The notes under the pieces were generated by a model, which saw only the letters and a program-made list of their open reading frames with translations, made no database searches and was not told where the DNA came from. Both the position numbers and the translations under genes were made by a program. Below are positions 23,928 through 32,261 of a DNA stretch of 64,000 nucleotides, piece by piece. The DNA comes from Streptomyces spongiicola (GTDB lineage: Bacteria; Actinomycetota; Actinomycetes; Streptomycetales; Streptomycetaceae), in the NCBI RefSeq assembly GCF_003122365.1, contig NZ_CP029254.1, forward strand, positions 4,427,501 through 4,491,500. Direction: 5' to 3'. How positions within the stretch are numbered: position 1 is the stretch's first letter; every line of letters starts with the position of its first letter.

Positions 23928-25598
23928 GTGACCCCCACCACACTGGTCCGACACGTGGGGCCGGCCGACACCAGCCCGGCTGCCACGTCGGCGACAGCAA
24001 CACCACGGGGCAGGGGCACGGTGCCGCAGCGGATCATCGACGGACGTTACGAACTCCTGGAGGAGCTGAGTCACGGCGGCATGGGCGACGTCTGGCGCGG
24101 CTACGACTCAGTGCTGGACCGGCCCGTGGCGGTGAAGCTCATCCGGTCCCAGGCCGTCACCTCGCCGCAGATGGCGGACGAACTCGCCAGGCGGTTCCGG
24201 CGCGAGGCCCGGATCACGGCCCGCATCCGGCACCCCGGGGTGCCGCAGGTCTACGACGCCGTCCTCGACGACGCCCATGAGCACCTGTTCCTCGTCATGG
24301 AGCTGGTCGACGGCGTCCGGCTGTCCGCCTACGTGGACCCGGTCCGGCCGCTGCCGGTCGGCTGGGCCGTGGCGGTCGCCGCGCAGGTGGCCACCGTGCT
24401 GTCGCACGCCCACGAGGTGCCCGTGATCCACCGGGACCTCAAGCCGGGGAACGTCCTCGTCGCCCGCGACGGGACCGTGAAGGTGCTGGACTTCGGCATC
24501 GCGGCCATCCTGCGCGCCGACGCCACCAAGCTGACCGCGACCGGGAGCCCGGTCGGCACCTCCCAGTACATGGCGCCCGAGCAGGTCCGCGGCGGGCGCG
24601 TCACCCCGCGGACGGACCTGTACGCGCTGGGCTGCGTCCTGCATGAACTGCTGGCCGGGCGCGCCCTGTTCCGGGCCGACAGCGAACTCGCCCTCATGTA
24701 CCGGCACGTCACCGAGGCCCCCACCCCGCTGCGGCGGCTGCGCCCCGAGGTCCCGGCCGCGCTGGAGGAACTGGTCCTGCACCTGCTCGCCAAGGCCCCC
24801 GAGGCGCGGCCCGCCGACGTCCAGGAGGTGTACGAGCGGCTGCGGCCCCTCCTCCCGCGGGCCGGTGAGGAACCGTCGCCCGGCGAGACGGGCCCGGCCG
24901 GCGCCCCGGACCCGACCCGGCTGTTCCGCCACCCGTACGCACCCCGCTCCCGGCCCCGGCCGGCGGCCGCCCCGACGCCCCCGGGGGAGCGGATCCCCGG
25001 GCCCGTGCCCGTACCGGACGAGATCCGGGCGGACATCAAGGACGCCTACGCCCACTCCGACGCCCTCCTCGAAGAGGAGCGGTTCACCCAGGCCGCGGAG
25101 GTGCTCAGCGAGGTCATCGAGCCCGCCGCCCGCGCGCTGGGCACCGAGAACCGGCAGGTGCTGGAGCTGCGCACGCAGCGGGCGGCGATCCGGCTGCTCG
25201 GCGGCGACTACCGCGCCGCCCTGCCCGAGTTCACGGCGCTCGCCGACGCCTACGGACGCGTCTCGGGGCCCACGGGCGAGCAGGCCCGCGCCTGCCGTGC
25301 CCAGGCCGCCCGCTGCCGCGCCGAACTCGGCCAGGTGACGGAGGCGCTCACGGCGCTCGAAGCGGTACTGGCCGTCGTCCGGTCCGTGGACGGCGACGTC
25401 AGCGAGGAAGCCGTCGAACTCCGCCGTGACATCGGCATGCTGCTGCTCGCCCAGGGCCGGGCCGCCGACGCCGCGCTCGTCCTCGAACCGCTGCACGCCG
25501 ACCTCGACGTCGTCTACGGCCCCGCGGACGAGCTGACCGCCGAGGTCGCCGAGGCCCTGGCGCTGATACGGCTGGATCCCGACGGCCGGGGCGCCTGA
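23928..25598 (+). CDS. Serine/threonine protein kinase with C-terminal TPR region
   Basis: 556 residues from GTG 23928; GTG 24021 (525 residues) has a GGGG stretch upstream and is an equally good start. Hanks-type kinase signatures: glycine loop LSHGGMGDVWRG, catalytic Lys in VAVKLIR, HRDLKPGNVLV, DFGIA and the APEQVRGGR activation end. After a Pro-rich linker, the C-terminus carries repeated helical pairs (EERFTQAAEVLSEVIEPAAR, LGQVTEALTALEAVLAVVRS). No transmembrane segment, so cytosolic. Substrate unknown; the neighbouring ATPase and XRE genes are candidates. Confidence 0.93.
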   Translation: MTPTTLVRHVGPADTSPAATSATATPRGRGTVPQRIIDGRYELLEELSHGGMGDVWRGYDSVLDRPVAVKLIRSQAVTSPQMADELARRFRREARITARIRHPGVPQVYDAVLDDAHEHLFLVMELVDGVRLSAYVDPVRPLPVGWAVAVAAQVATVLSHAHEVPVIHRDLKPGNVLVARDGTVKVLDFGIAAILRADATKLTATGSPVGTSQYMAPEQVRGGRVTPRTDLYALGCVLHELLAGRALFRADSELALMYRHVTEAPTPLRRLRPEVPAALEELVLHLLAKAPEARPADVQEVYERLRPLLPRAGEEPSPGETGPAGAPDPTRLFRHPYAPRSRPRPAAAPTPPGERIPGPVPVPDEIRADIKDAYAHSDALLEEERFTQAAEVLSEVIEPAARALGTENRQVLELRTQRAAIRLLGGDYRAALPEFTALADAYGRVSGPTGEQARACRAQAARCRAELGQVTEALTALEAVLAVVRSVDGDVSEEAVELRRDIGMLLLAQGRAADAALVLEPLHADLDVVYGPADELTAEVAEALALIRLDPDGRGA

Positions 25599-25679
25599 AC
25601 GGGCCGGACTCGTGAGCCGGTCACCGCCCCGCGTCCGCAGCGGACGGTGGCTCGCGGCCGCCGCGGCTCCCACCGTGCG

Positions 25680-26717
25680 TCAGTTCTTCGCGGGCGCACC
25701 GCAGCACTTCTTGTACTTGCGGCCCGAGTCGCACCAGCACGGGCCGTTGCGCGCCGGCGGCCACAACAGGACACGCTCGGGGTGTCCCGTCAGGGCATAC
25801 CACTCGCCGAAGGAACGCCGGGTCTCCGCCGCGTCCCCGTCACGGCCCTGCCGGTCCGTGTACGCCTCGAACTCGGTGAGGGTGGCGCTGACCATACGGA
25901 CACGGGCAGCGCCGGCCTCGCTGTAGGCGCGGGCCTCACGCTGCAGCCGCTCGGCGTAGGTGTCGTAGTCGTCGCCGTAGTGGGCGGTCGACTCCAGCCA
26001 GCGGGCGCGGACGGCGGCGAAGTCCTCGCGGACCCAGCGCAGCACGATCCCGTCGAACGCCTCCCCGTCCTCGGGCATGTCCACCGACGGTCCCTGCGAC
26101 AGCGCACCCCGCAGTTCCTCCCGGAACTCCGCGAAGGAGGCGTTCGCCTCCGCCTCTGCGGCGAGGTCGTCCTCGTCAAGCTCGATCCCCAACTCGCCGC
26201 GCAGGAAGCCGCGGTCGATGAGCAGCATGTGCCGGTACTCGGCGGCCTGAAGGCCGTCGTCGTTTGCGGTGATACGGTCCAGGCCCGCCTGGCACCACTC
26301 GAGTGCCCGCTCGTACCGCCCTGCCTCGGTCAGCGTCTCGACCATGTCGTCGATGACCCGCAGCCGCGCCTCCCCGGTGTGTTCGGCGTCGAGGTGAGCC
26401 CGTAGGTCCTCCTGGGTGTGCTCGGCCTCCGTCACGCGGCCCAGCGCGTACAACTGGCCGACGATGCCGACGTGGGCGTCGAGGCGGTACTCGCCATCGC
26501 AGGCGGCGGCGCGCCGGAACAGAGACAGAGCCCCCTCGGCCTCGCCCTTTCGGACCGTGAGCCACCCGGCGTCCACCAGTGCCCGTGGCTCCTCCGGATC
26601 ACCGGCGTGCTCATCCGCCCAGCGCTCGCACATGGCGGCGGACGGCTCTCCGCGCTGGGTCCCAAGAAAGGTTCCGTAGGCGGTTGTTGGGGCATCAGAG
26701 GCAGCGAGTTCGGTCAC
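25680..26717 (-). CDS. SEC-C zinc-motif protein with helical repeats
   Basis: 345 residues from GTG 26717. The end reads RNGPCWCDSGRKYKKCCG, a complete SEC-C zinc motif (CxC...CC) such as ends SecA and many bacterial adaptor proteins. The rest is helical with TPR-like character (GWLTVRKGEAEGALSLFRRA, RVTEAEHTQEDLRAHLD). Converges on the kinase gene. Function not established; a zinc-dependent protein- or ribosome-binding role is only a family-level guess. Confidence 0.85.
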   Translation of the reverse strand: MTELAASDAPTTAYGTFLGTQRGEPSAAMCERWADEHAGDPEEPRALVDAGWLTVRKGEAEGALSLFRRAAACDGEYRLDAHVGIVGQLYALGRVTEAEHTQEDLRAHLDAEHTGEARLRVIDDMVETLTEAGRYERALEWCQAGLDRITANDDGLQAAEYRHMLLIDRGFLRGELGIELDEDDLAAEAEANASFAEFREELRGALSQGPSVDMPEDGEAFDGIVLRWVREDFAAVRARWLESTAHYGDDYDTYAERLQREARAYSEAGAARVRMVSATLTEFEAYTDRQGRDGDAAETRRSFGEWYALTGHPERVLLWPPARNGPCWCDSGRKYKKCCGAPAKN

Positions 26718-26880
26718 GGGAAGACCCTACCGACAAGCAATGCGTCCCGGTGCGTGCGGAGCCCTCGCGAGGCATCACCCGTGGAACGCGCGCCCGCATT
26801 GTCCGGGGGCGCCCCGTCACAGACGGCTGCACGGCGGCCCCCGCCGGCCGCAGGGGTGGGGGCGACGGGGAGGGCTCGGT

Positions 26881-27283
26881 GAGCATGAGCATGCGCGGGT
26901 GTTCCGTGACGCGCTCCGGAAGGCGCCTGCCGATCAAGTGGCCCGGCTGACCGAACCCGGCGCGGCTTCGGTGCCGGCCGCCGACAACGCGGCTCTGCTG
27001 GACGCCCTGCCGCTGTTGGACGTGGACCCGTCCCGTCTGCCGGAAGACTTGCAGCGTCGGCTCCACAGGGCGGTCGGCTTGGAAGTCCGCTACAGCCGGC
27101 CCGGGGGAGAAGTGACCCCGCGGGTGACGATCCCGGGGCACATGGTTGACGCACGGGTGGCCGTCACCCGAGAGATGGACCTGGGGAACAGGAAATCGGG
27201 CATCACCACCGAAGTGCTGATGCCCGACTGCGGCACTCGCGGGGAACGAACCGGTCGAAACCGGCAGCACCGTTCCCGTCCTC
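26881..27283 (+). pseudogene. C-terminal remnant of a large serine recombinase, frameshifted
   Basis: One frame reads LLDALPLLDVDPSRLPEDLQ, RRLHRAVGLEVRYSRPGGEV and SGITTEVLMPDCG, which has the layout of the end of Streptomyces phage-type serine recombinases (DLxPxLDxxLxxLPExLQxxLxxAFxLEVxY). The frame is then lost near 27230, and the probable continuation (ETGSTVPVLQVRLADSLSNP) appears in another frame that runs into the next gene. No catalytic N-terminal domain is present. It marks an old mobile-element junction. Confidence 0.6.
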
Positions 27284-27286
27284 CAG

Positions 27287-27733
27287 GTGCGCCTTGCCGA
27301 CTCCCTTTCGAACCCTGGGGCACCCCTGTTGAGGCTGCTCAAAGCGCTGGAGAGGGCCGACAGAGAGCCGAAGTGCCAGCCAGAGCCCGACCAGGACAAT
27401 CCAGCGGTTGCTACGACGGTCCGCGAGAACCGCATCCTGTCACCGGAAGAGGTGGCTGAGATGGTGGACGCATACCGGAAAGGCGCAAACGTGCAGGAAC
27501 TGTCGCGGCGTTACGGCGTACACCGCTGCACTGTCGACCGGCACTTGAAGCTGTCGGGTACCGAGAAACGACCGCAGCTCAAGATGACCCCAGACCGAGT
27601 AGCCAGGGCCGAAGAGCTATACGCCCAGGGCTGGACCATGCAGCGAATCGGGAATGAGTTCAACGTCAGCGCCAGCACGGTGCGTATGGCGCTCAAGCGG
27701 GCGGGTGTACGCACGCGACCGCCTGTGGCGTGA
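27287..27733 (+). CDS. Helix-turn-helix protein, recombinase-associated
   Basis: 148 residues if started at GTG 27287, though the frame is open back to 27221 and may once have been joined to the recombinase remnant. Two HTH-like units: LSPEEVAEMVDAYRKGANVQ with ELSRRYGVHRCTVDRHLKL, then VARAEELYAQGWTMQRIGNE with FNVSASTVRMALKRAGV. Both resemble resolvase/invertase-type HTHs. It may bind DNA as a solo protein. Codon use is less GC-rich than the flanks. Ended by the hairpin at 27784. Confidence 0.65.
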   Translation: MRLADSLSNPGAPLLRLLKALERADREPKCQPEPDQDNPAVATTVRENRILSPEEVAEMVDAYRKGANVQELSRRYGVHRCTVDRHLKLSGTEKRPQLKMTPDRVARAEELYAQGWTMQRIGNEFNVSASTVRMALKRAGVRTRPPVA

Positions 27734-27783
27734 CGAAGTTCAACCCAGTGCACAGTCGCAGCTCGGAATAATTTCCACGTCGA

Positions 27784-27818
27784 AGCACCCTGCTCATCAA
27801 TGATGATGGGCGGGGTGC
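27784..27818 (+). terminator. Hairpin terminator after the HTH gene
   Basis: AGCACCC ... GGGTGCT arms with an internal ATCA/TGAT pairing form a stem-loop about 50 bp past the stop at 27733. Confidence 0.6.
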
Positions 27819-27856
27819 TCACTCATTTCCAGAAAGAAGGGTCGCCTTTCATTACA

Positions 27857-27885
27857 TTGAATTTCCCCGCCGTTTTCGCTATAAA
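27857..27885 (+). promoter_or_regulatory. Sigma-70-type promoter for the ribbon-helix-helix gene
   Basis: -35 TTGAAT (27857-27862) and -10 TATAAA (27880-27885) are separated by exactly 17 bp in an unusually AT-rich stretch. A GGGAGG ribosome-binding site precedes the ATG at 27928. It is one of the clearest promoters in the window. Confidence 0.75.
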
Positions 27886-27927
27886 TAGAAAGGTTAACAA
27901 TTACCGCACAACAGGGAGGGATTCAAA

Positions 27928-28293
27928 ATGGGCGAACAACAATTAGGCATGCCACCGCAGATACCGGGAGGGGAGGAAGAGCGTAAGCCAGTGGTTTTCG
28001 CGGTACGCATTGATCCGGCCTTGCGGGAGCAGGTTGAGGGACTTCGAGGTATTACAGAACAGTCGGTCAACGAGGTTGGCGTGGAGGCGCTCACCGCCTG
28101 GGTCGACAACAAGCTTGCCGATGAAGAGGTACGCGACAAGGCCATGGCCGGCATTGAGGAAGAGGAGCGCAGGCTCCAGGAGCGGCGTAGCGCCATCCAG
28201 AAGGTCTTGGGTGCTACGGCCAGCACTTCGGGCGAAGCGCCAGGTACCGGCCCTAGCCGTAGCGGGCGCCGAGGCAAATCTTCGGATAGCTAA
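27928..28293 (+). CDS. Ribbon-helix-helix-like protein with coiled coil
   Basis: 121 residues. The segment KPVVFAVRIDPALREQVEGL with ITEQSVNEVGVEALTAWVDN has the beta strand plus two helices of RHH (Arc/MetJ-type) DNA-binding proteins. It is followed by a charged helix (RDKAMAGIEEEERRLQERRS) likely to form a coiled coil. The RHH call is by pattern only. Convergent with the CHAT-protease operon; an Arc-type repressor or antitoxin role is possible. It stands alone behind its own strong promoter. Confidence 0.7.
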   Translation: MGEQQLGMPPQIPGGEEERKPVVFAVRIDPALREQVEGLRGITEQSVNEVGVEALTAWVDNKLADEEVRDKAMAGIEEEERRLQERRSAIQKVLGATASTSGEAPGTGPSRSGRRGKSSDS

Positions 28294-28308
28294 AACCTCT
28301 GTGAGGAC

Positions 28309-29394
28309 TCACGATAGCTCGGTCGGTTCCACAAGCACTAGGGCATCGAGGTCGACATCCTCTCGTGTTACGGACGCGATGACATCTCCATGACCACCAG
28401 CGAGAGTATCAATCGCAAACCTTGCCTGATCAATCGCAACGCGAACACTGAGGCCGGAAGCAATCGCCCGATAAAAGACTGTCGCGAACAAGTTGGCCGC
28501 TAGGTCTGAGATCTCTGTCGTCGTGGCGATAACTACCGGGACAGCGGCAAGCAAGACGTCCGCGCCATCCAAAGTGTCACAGGCATTAAGCACGAGAACA
28601 CGAGGCGGGTCACTTGTTGCCCCCAGGGCTCGCGCCAGATGTTCAAACTGGACTTCGACACCCTCGGGTGAGTCAAGAGAACCGTTGTCAAACTCCAGGG
28701 CCTTACCACCGCCGTGCCCTGAAAAGTGCACAACGTGCGGTTTCTTGTCGGTAAGCCCTCTTAGGAGATCCAGAGGTGTCGCGGCAGGCCAATGGTCAAT
28801 TTCGATGCTATCCCGATGCAGGGCACTCCGAACCTCCGCACGGACATCACTCACTTCCTTGTCCACACGAATACGGGTCTCGATGAGGTCGCCGCTCTCA
28901 TCCTCATCCCAGATTCGAGGGTTTGCTGTCAGGTAGAGGACACGGAGCTGCTCTGGCTTGGGAGCGGGGATGTGGCGCACCTCGTGAATATATCTCACAG
29001 TCGGCTTACTGATGCGAGCAAGCTCCTGCGCATGCTTCTTCTCTTCACTCCTGCGTTTTGTGTCAGCACGAGCCTGCACCGACTCTGCGTTTTTACGCGC
29101 ACGGCCCAAGTTGGCAGTTTCCTGACGCTGCTTCCCAAGGTTGTCTGCCAACTTCTTGGAAACGTCGGCAGCTTTCTTGTCGAGAGCAGCCGCATCGTTC
29201 TCAAGCTTGAGGGCAGAGTTCGTGTAGCTCCTGCGCAAGCTTGTCGAAGAGGTCCGCTCGGCGGATCTCTTCTTAGCCGAAGCATCCTTACGCTTCTTCG
29301 AAGCGTCACTCTCGTATTTTGCTTGCTGATCTCGCAGCTTGGCTTCAGCTGCCTTCAGTTGCGCAAGCTTCCGCATGACAGAGTCTTCCGACAT
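28309..29394 (-). CDS. CHAT-domain caspase-like protease with N-terminal coiled coil
   Basis: 361 residues from ATG 29394, with AAGGAAGGG upstream. Residues 1-130 are a Lys/Ala/Glu-rich helical coiled coil; 150-350 form a CHAT protease domain. The catalytic dyad is visible: His227 in HVVHFSGHGGG and Cys272 in LVLNACDTLDGADV. CHAT proteases act as effectors in several bacterial immune systems, where activation leads to cleavage of a partner. It lies 15 bp after the gene that is split by an insertion sequence and belongs to the same operon. The segment has lower GC than the chromosome average, a sign of transfer. Confidence 0.88.
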   Translation of the reverse strand: MSEDSVMRKLAQLKAAEAKLRDQQAKYESDASKKRKDASAKKRSAERTSSTSLRRSYTNSALKLENDAAALDKKAADVSKKLADNLGKQRQETANLGRARKNAESVQARADTKRRSEEKKHAQELARISKPTVRYIHEVRHIPAPKPEQLRVLYLTANPRIWDEDESGDLIETRIRVDKEVSDVRAEVRSALHRDSIEIDHWPAATPLDLLRGLTDKKPHVVHFSGHGGGKALEFDNGSLDSPEGVEVQFEHLARALGATSDPPRVLVLNACDTLDGADVLLAAVPVVIATTTEISDLAANLFATVFYRAIASGLSVRVAIDQARFAIDTLAGGHGDVIASVTREDVDLDALVLVEPTELS

Positions 29395-30077
29395 AGCCCT
29401 TCCTTCCGCTTAATTAATATTGAGATTTTCACCGTGCTGGTGCCGCAGCTGCGTCAGAATCAGGCTCCCGATCCCAAGGACGCCGAAGGCGTATCGCTTG
29501 GCGTCGTCCCGCTTCTGGATGTTGTGACGATCGACGTTGCTCAGAGCCTGGGCGAATCCCATACCAAGCATCCGCCAACCCTCCCACTCGCCGCTTTCCT
29601 TGCCCAACCGGAACTGAGCAGCATCCGCAAACACTGTCGAATACAACCCCTTGCCGACAAGGGTCTTGCCATTCTTGTCCTTGGGATCGCCACACCACTG
29701 ACGCACGTGATGCTCAACAAAGATGGCCGTCTGGCTAGCTACCGCCTGCCAGTCTTCGTTTTGGATGTGCGTACTCACATACGCCCAGAGATCCGGGTCG
29801 AAAGCCGTCTCATCAACTGCATCGTCACTTGATCCCGCCTGTTCCAGTTCAAAGATGGCGGCTTCAATGATTCCTGACGCCTTACTCACCCCGCCCAGAA
29901 AAGCGCTGTCCCATGCGCTGTCAGGAGTGCTAGCCGAAAAAACCATCAGACTGTAGTCGGTATCGACGAAAGCTTGTGTCAGGTGGTGGTCTTTCCCAAG
30001 AGCTCGTGTGAGAATGGACTGCACTCGCCCTTTCCACGATGAGAACTTGCTTTCAGCTTTGAGCTGCAAACCCGGGT

Positions 30078-30085
30078 CTTCGAAG
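30078..30085. repeat. Left target-site duplication of the ISL3-type element
   Basis: cttcgaag, matching attcgaag at the right end in 7 of 8 positions. An 8-bp duplication is characteristic of the ISL3 family. Confidence 0.75.
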
Positions 30086-31580
30086 TTAGTGGGGGTACGA
30101 CGGTGACGGGCGGGCTCGCCGGTCACGCTGTGTGAGGTGGTTGGGGTGCGGGCGCCCTGGACGCAAGGAGCCCGCAGGTCTTCGTGATCATGGTTGTTGT
30201 CTAGGCAACCGATCATGAAACCCCACGGGCTTGAACAGCGACGATACCGGCATCAACGAGGCGGCCACGCGACTTCTGGGGCTGGAGGGGGTGAGTGTGA
30301 TCAAGGTCAAGGACGACGGGGCGGGCGGTTCGACGGTGTACGTGGTCACGAACGAGGACTCCGCCCGGGCCTGCCCCTCGTGCGGGGTCTTCGCCACCCG
30401 GCTGAAGGACTACCGCACCACCCGGCCCCGGCACCTGCCCTGCGGTGGACGCCCTGTGAGTATCCGGTGGCGCAAGGCACGCTGGTACTGCGCCGAACCC
30501 GTGTGCGAGCGCGGCTCGTTCACCGAGGCGATACACGCGGTGCCTGCCGGGATGCGCACCACCACCGCCCTGCGCCGGGCGGCGGGGGCTGCGGTCTGCG
30601 ACGGATCCCGCACCGTCGTGCAGGCCGGCCGCGACCTGTCCTTGAGCTGGCCGATCGTGCAGCAGTGCTTTGAGGACTACGCCGCGGCGGTCCTGCCCGA
30701 GACGCCGCCCGCGACCGAGGCGGTCGGGATCGACGAGACCCGGCGCGGGAAACCGGTGTGGAAGCAGAACCCGGCCACCGGCAAGTGGGAACTCATCGCG
30801 GACGCCTGGCACATCGGCTTCGTCGACGCGATCGGCGGACAAGGACTGTTCGGCCAGGTCGAGGGCCGCAACGCCACCTCGGTCGCCGACAGGCTCAGCG
30901 CCCAGCCCGCCTCCTGGCGGGCACAGGTCCGCTACGTCGCCATCGACCTGTGCGCCACCTTCCGCGCCGCCGTCCACCGCGCCCTGCCGCACGCAACCGT
31001 GGTCGTCGACTGCTTCCACATCGTCCAGCTCGCCCAGCGCCACCTCGCCGACCTGCGCCGACGCCTCACCTGGAAGCAGCACGGCCGCCGGGCCCGCAAA
31101 GGCGACAGCATCTACACCGTCCGCAAACTCCTGCGCCGCAACAAAGAAGACCTCACCGAAAACCAACGCACCCTGCTCAAGGCGGAGTTGGAGTACATGG
31201 GCACCTACGGCCGGCAGATCCACGCGGCCTGGCAGGCCAAGGAACTCCTGCGCGACATCCTCCACCTGACCATCAGCCGCACCCACCACGCCCCCGACCG
31301 CTCCGCGATCTCCGCCGCCCGCCACCGCTTCCTCGCCCACGTCGCCGACCACGCCCACATGCCCGAACTCCTCACCCTCGCCGAGACCGTCGAGCAGTGG
31401 TGGGACGGCATCGAGACCTACCTCACCACCGGCATCACCAACGCCGCCTCCGAAGGCAACAACCGCCTCATCAAGCTCGAAGCCCGCAACGCCTTCGGCT
31501 TCCGCAACCGCGAGAACCAACGCCTCCGGTCACGCTGTGCAACCACCCGGCGGAGCCGACGGGAGGCGCACCCCCACTAA
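30086..31580 (+). mobile_element. ISL3-family insertion sequence, complete (about 1495 bp)
   Basis: The ends form inverted repeats: left ttagtgggggtacg, right (reverse complement) ttagtgggggtgcg. It is flanked by near-perfect 8-bp duplications (30078-30085, 31581-31588). The single transposase gene fills it and its TAA stop is made by the last three bases of the right end. The high-GC element sits inside a lower-GC gene, in the opposite orientation to it. The single mismatch in the duplication suggests that the insertion is not very recent. Confidence 0.9.
30231..31580 (+). CDS. ISL3-family transposase
   Basis: 449 residues from TTG 30231. N-terminal zinc-binding region CPSCGVFATR plus CGGRPVSIRWRKARWYCAEP (zf-ISL3), then HTH, then the DDE domain: first Asp in AVGIDETRRGKP, second in YVAIDLCATFRAAVHRALPH with VDCFHIVQLAQR, and the Glu region ASEGNNRLIKLEARNAFGFR. 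The end (NQRLRSRCATTRR) is the normal one for Streptomyces copies, so the protein appears intact and possibly active. Confidence 0.92.
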   Translation: MNSDDTGINEAATRLLGLEGVSVIKVKDDGAGGSTVYVVTNEDSARACPSCGVFATRLKDYRTTRPRHLPCGGRPVSIRWRKARWYCAEPVCERGSFTEAIHAVPAGMRTTTALRRAAGAAVCDGSRTVVQAGRDLSLSWPIVQQCFEDYAAAVLPETPPATEAVGIDETRRGKPVWKQNPATGKWELIADAWHIGFVDAIGGQGLFGQVEGRNATSVADRLSAQPASWRAQVRYVAIDLCATFRAAVHRALPHATVVVDCFHIVQLAQRHLADLRRRLTWKQHGRRARKGDSIYTVRKLLRRNKEDLTENQRTLLKAELEYMGTYGRQIHAAWQAKELLRDILHLTISRTHHAPDRSAISAARHRFLAHVADHAHMPELLTLAETVEQWWDGIETYLTTGITNAASEGNNRLIKLEARNAFGFRNRENQRLRSRCATTRRSRREAHPH

Positions 31581-31588
31581 ATTCGAAG
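31581..31588. repeat. Right target-site duplication of the ISL3-type element
   Basis: attcgaag; pairs with 30078-30085. Upstream the interrupted gene continues to its ATG at 31662. Confidence 0.75.
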
Positions 31589-31658
31589 ACCCGCAAACCC
31601 TCACGTGCGGCTTCGTCTTTTAGGTCCCGGAGGGTTTGAATCGCAACTTGAGACGTCG

Positions 31659-31940
31659 TCATGGATCAACACTACGCTCCTGCGCCTTCTTTGTTCCCAC
31701 CTCCCGCTCCAACACCCACACGAACGCCACGCCGCCCTTGGGGAACGTCCAGCCCTCGTAGGCGACTTCGACGCTCGGTGAGGGGTCGGTGGCTGAGAGG
31801 TGCATGCGTACGCCGAGCCGTTCGCTGTGCTGCTGGATGAGGGTGTACGTAGCGCCGGGCAAGCGATCCGACAGGACCCAGAGGGCGGCGGGGCTGCGCT
31901 GACAGAGGCCCTGGAGCAGGCGCTTGTAGCTCGCGCCCAT
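31659..31940 (-). CDS. Hypothetical 93-residue protein, first gene of the CHAT operon
   Basis: Reads MGASYKRLLQGLCQRSPAAL, LPGATYTLIQQHSERLGVRM, VEVAYEGWTFPKGGVAFVWV. No known domain recognised; the pattern suggests a small alpha-beta protein. Its stop overlaps the ATG of the IS-disrupted gene (ATGA at 31659-31662), so it is translationally linked to the CHAT operon. It begins directly after a strong hairpin and ~100 bp past the oldest attachment-site copy. It could equally be a backbone gene that used to follow tRNA-Arg. Confidence 0.65.
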   Translation of the reverse strand: MGASYKRLLQGLCQRSPAALWVLSDRLPGATYTLIQQHSERLGVRMHLSATDPSPSVEVAYEGWTFPKGGVAFVWVLEREVGTKKAQERSVDP

Positions 31941-31945
31941 GAGAA

Positions 31946-32016
31946 AGCCCCCAGGGCGCTAGGCGCCGCTGGGGGCTTGTTGTCCGTGCCCACGGCCCCC
32001 TTGCGGGGTGCCGTGG
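31946..32016. terminator. Two successive hairpins between the attachment site and the CHAT operon
   Basis: 31946-31979: AAGCCCCCAG paired with CTGGGGGCTT around a GC-rich inner stem. 31991-32015: CACGGC..CCC paired with GGG..GCCGTG. On the minus strand they lie just downstream of the partial tRNA copy, where a tRNA transcript would end. Confidence 0.7.
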
Positions 32017-32037
32017 GTTCGAATGTGTCTGCTTTGG

Positions 32038-32078
32038 TGCCCCCGGCAGGATTCGAACCTGCGCACACGACTCCGGAT
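32038..32078. repeat. Third copy of the tRNA-Arg 3' end (attachment site), one mismatch
   Basis: 41 bp starting gtgcccccggcaggattcga correspond to the 3' half of tRNA-Arg(CCG) at 51764 onward, with a single A for G before the anticodon segment. It has no 5' tRNA half. It bounds the remnant element at 32079-34311. Confidence 0.88.
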
Positions 32079-32261
32079 TGATTGTCTGGTTGTCCCCCAC
32101 TATGGCCTCTGACCTGCGACGGAGCCAGGCAAGGGATAGTCGGCAACGCAGGGTGTGTGTCCGGCGGCGTGTCGCGCGCACTGGAGCGCGAAAGCTCGCT
32201 GGCGCCCGGAGACGCCCGTGCCCTGGCCGGACCGGCCAGGGCACGGGCGTCAGAAGGGTGT

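Larger units (their letters stand above)
29410..31662 (-). pseudogene. Partner gene of the CHAT protease (TIGR02391/Ymh-like), disrupted by an ISL3-family element
   Basis: The 5' end reads MTTSQVAIQTLRDLKDEAAR then EGLRVFE, from ATG 31662 down to the insertion at 31581. It resumes at 30085 with DPGLQLKAESKFSSWKGRVQ and runs to a stop at 29410. Removing 30086-31580 and one target-site copy restores one open frame (GLRVFE-DPGLQ) of about 250 codons. The C-terminus (LWAYVSTHIQNEDWQAVASQ, TAIFVEHHVRQWCG, MGFAQALSNVDRHNIQKRDD) resembles TIGR02391/Ymh-type proteins, at moderate certainty. Start overlaps the upstream stop (ATGA). As it stands the gene is broken. Confidence 0.8.
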
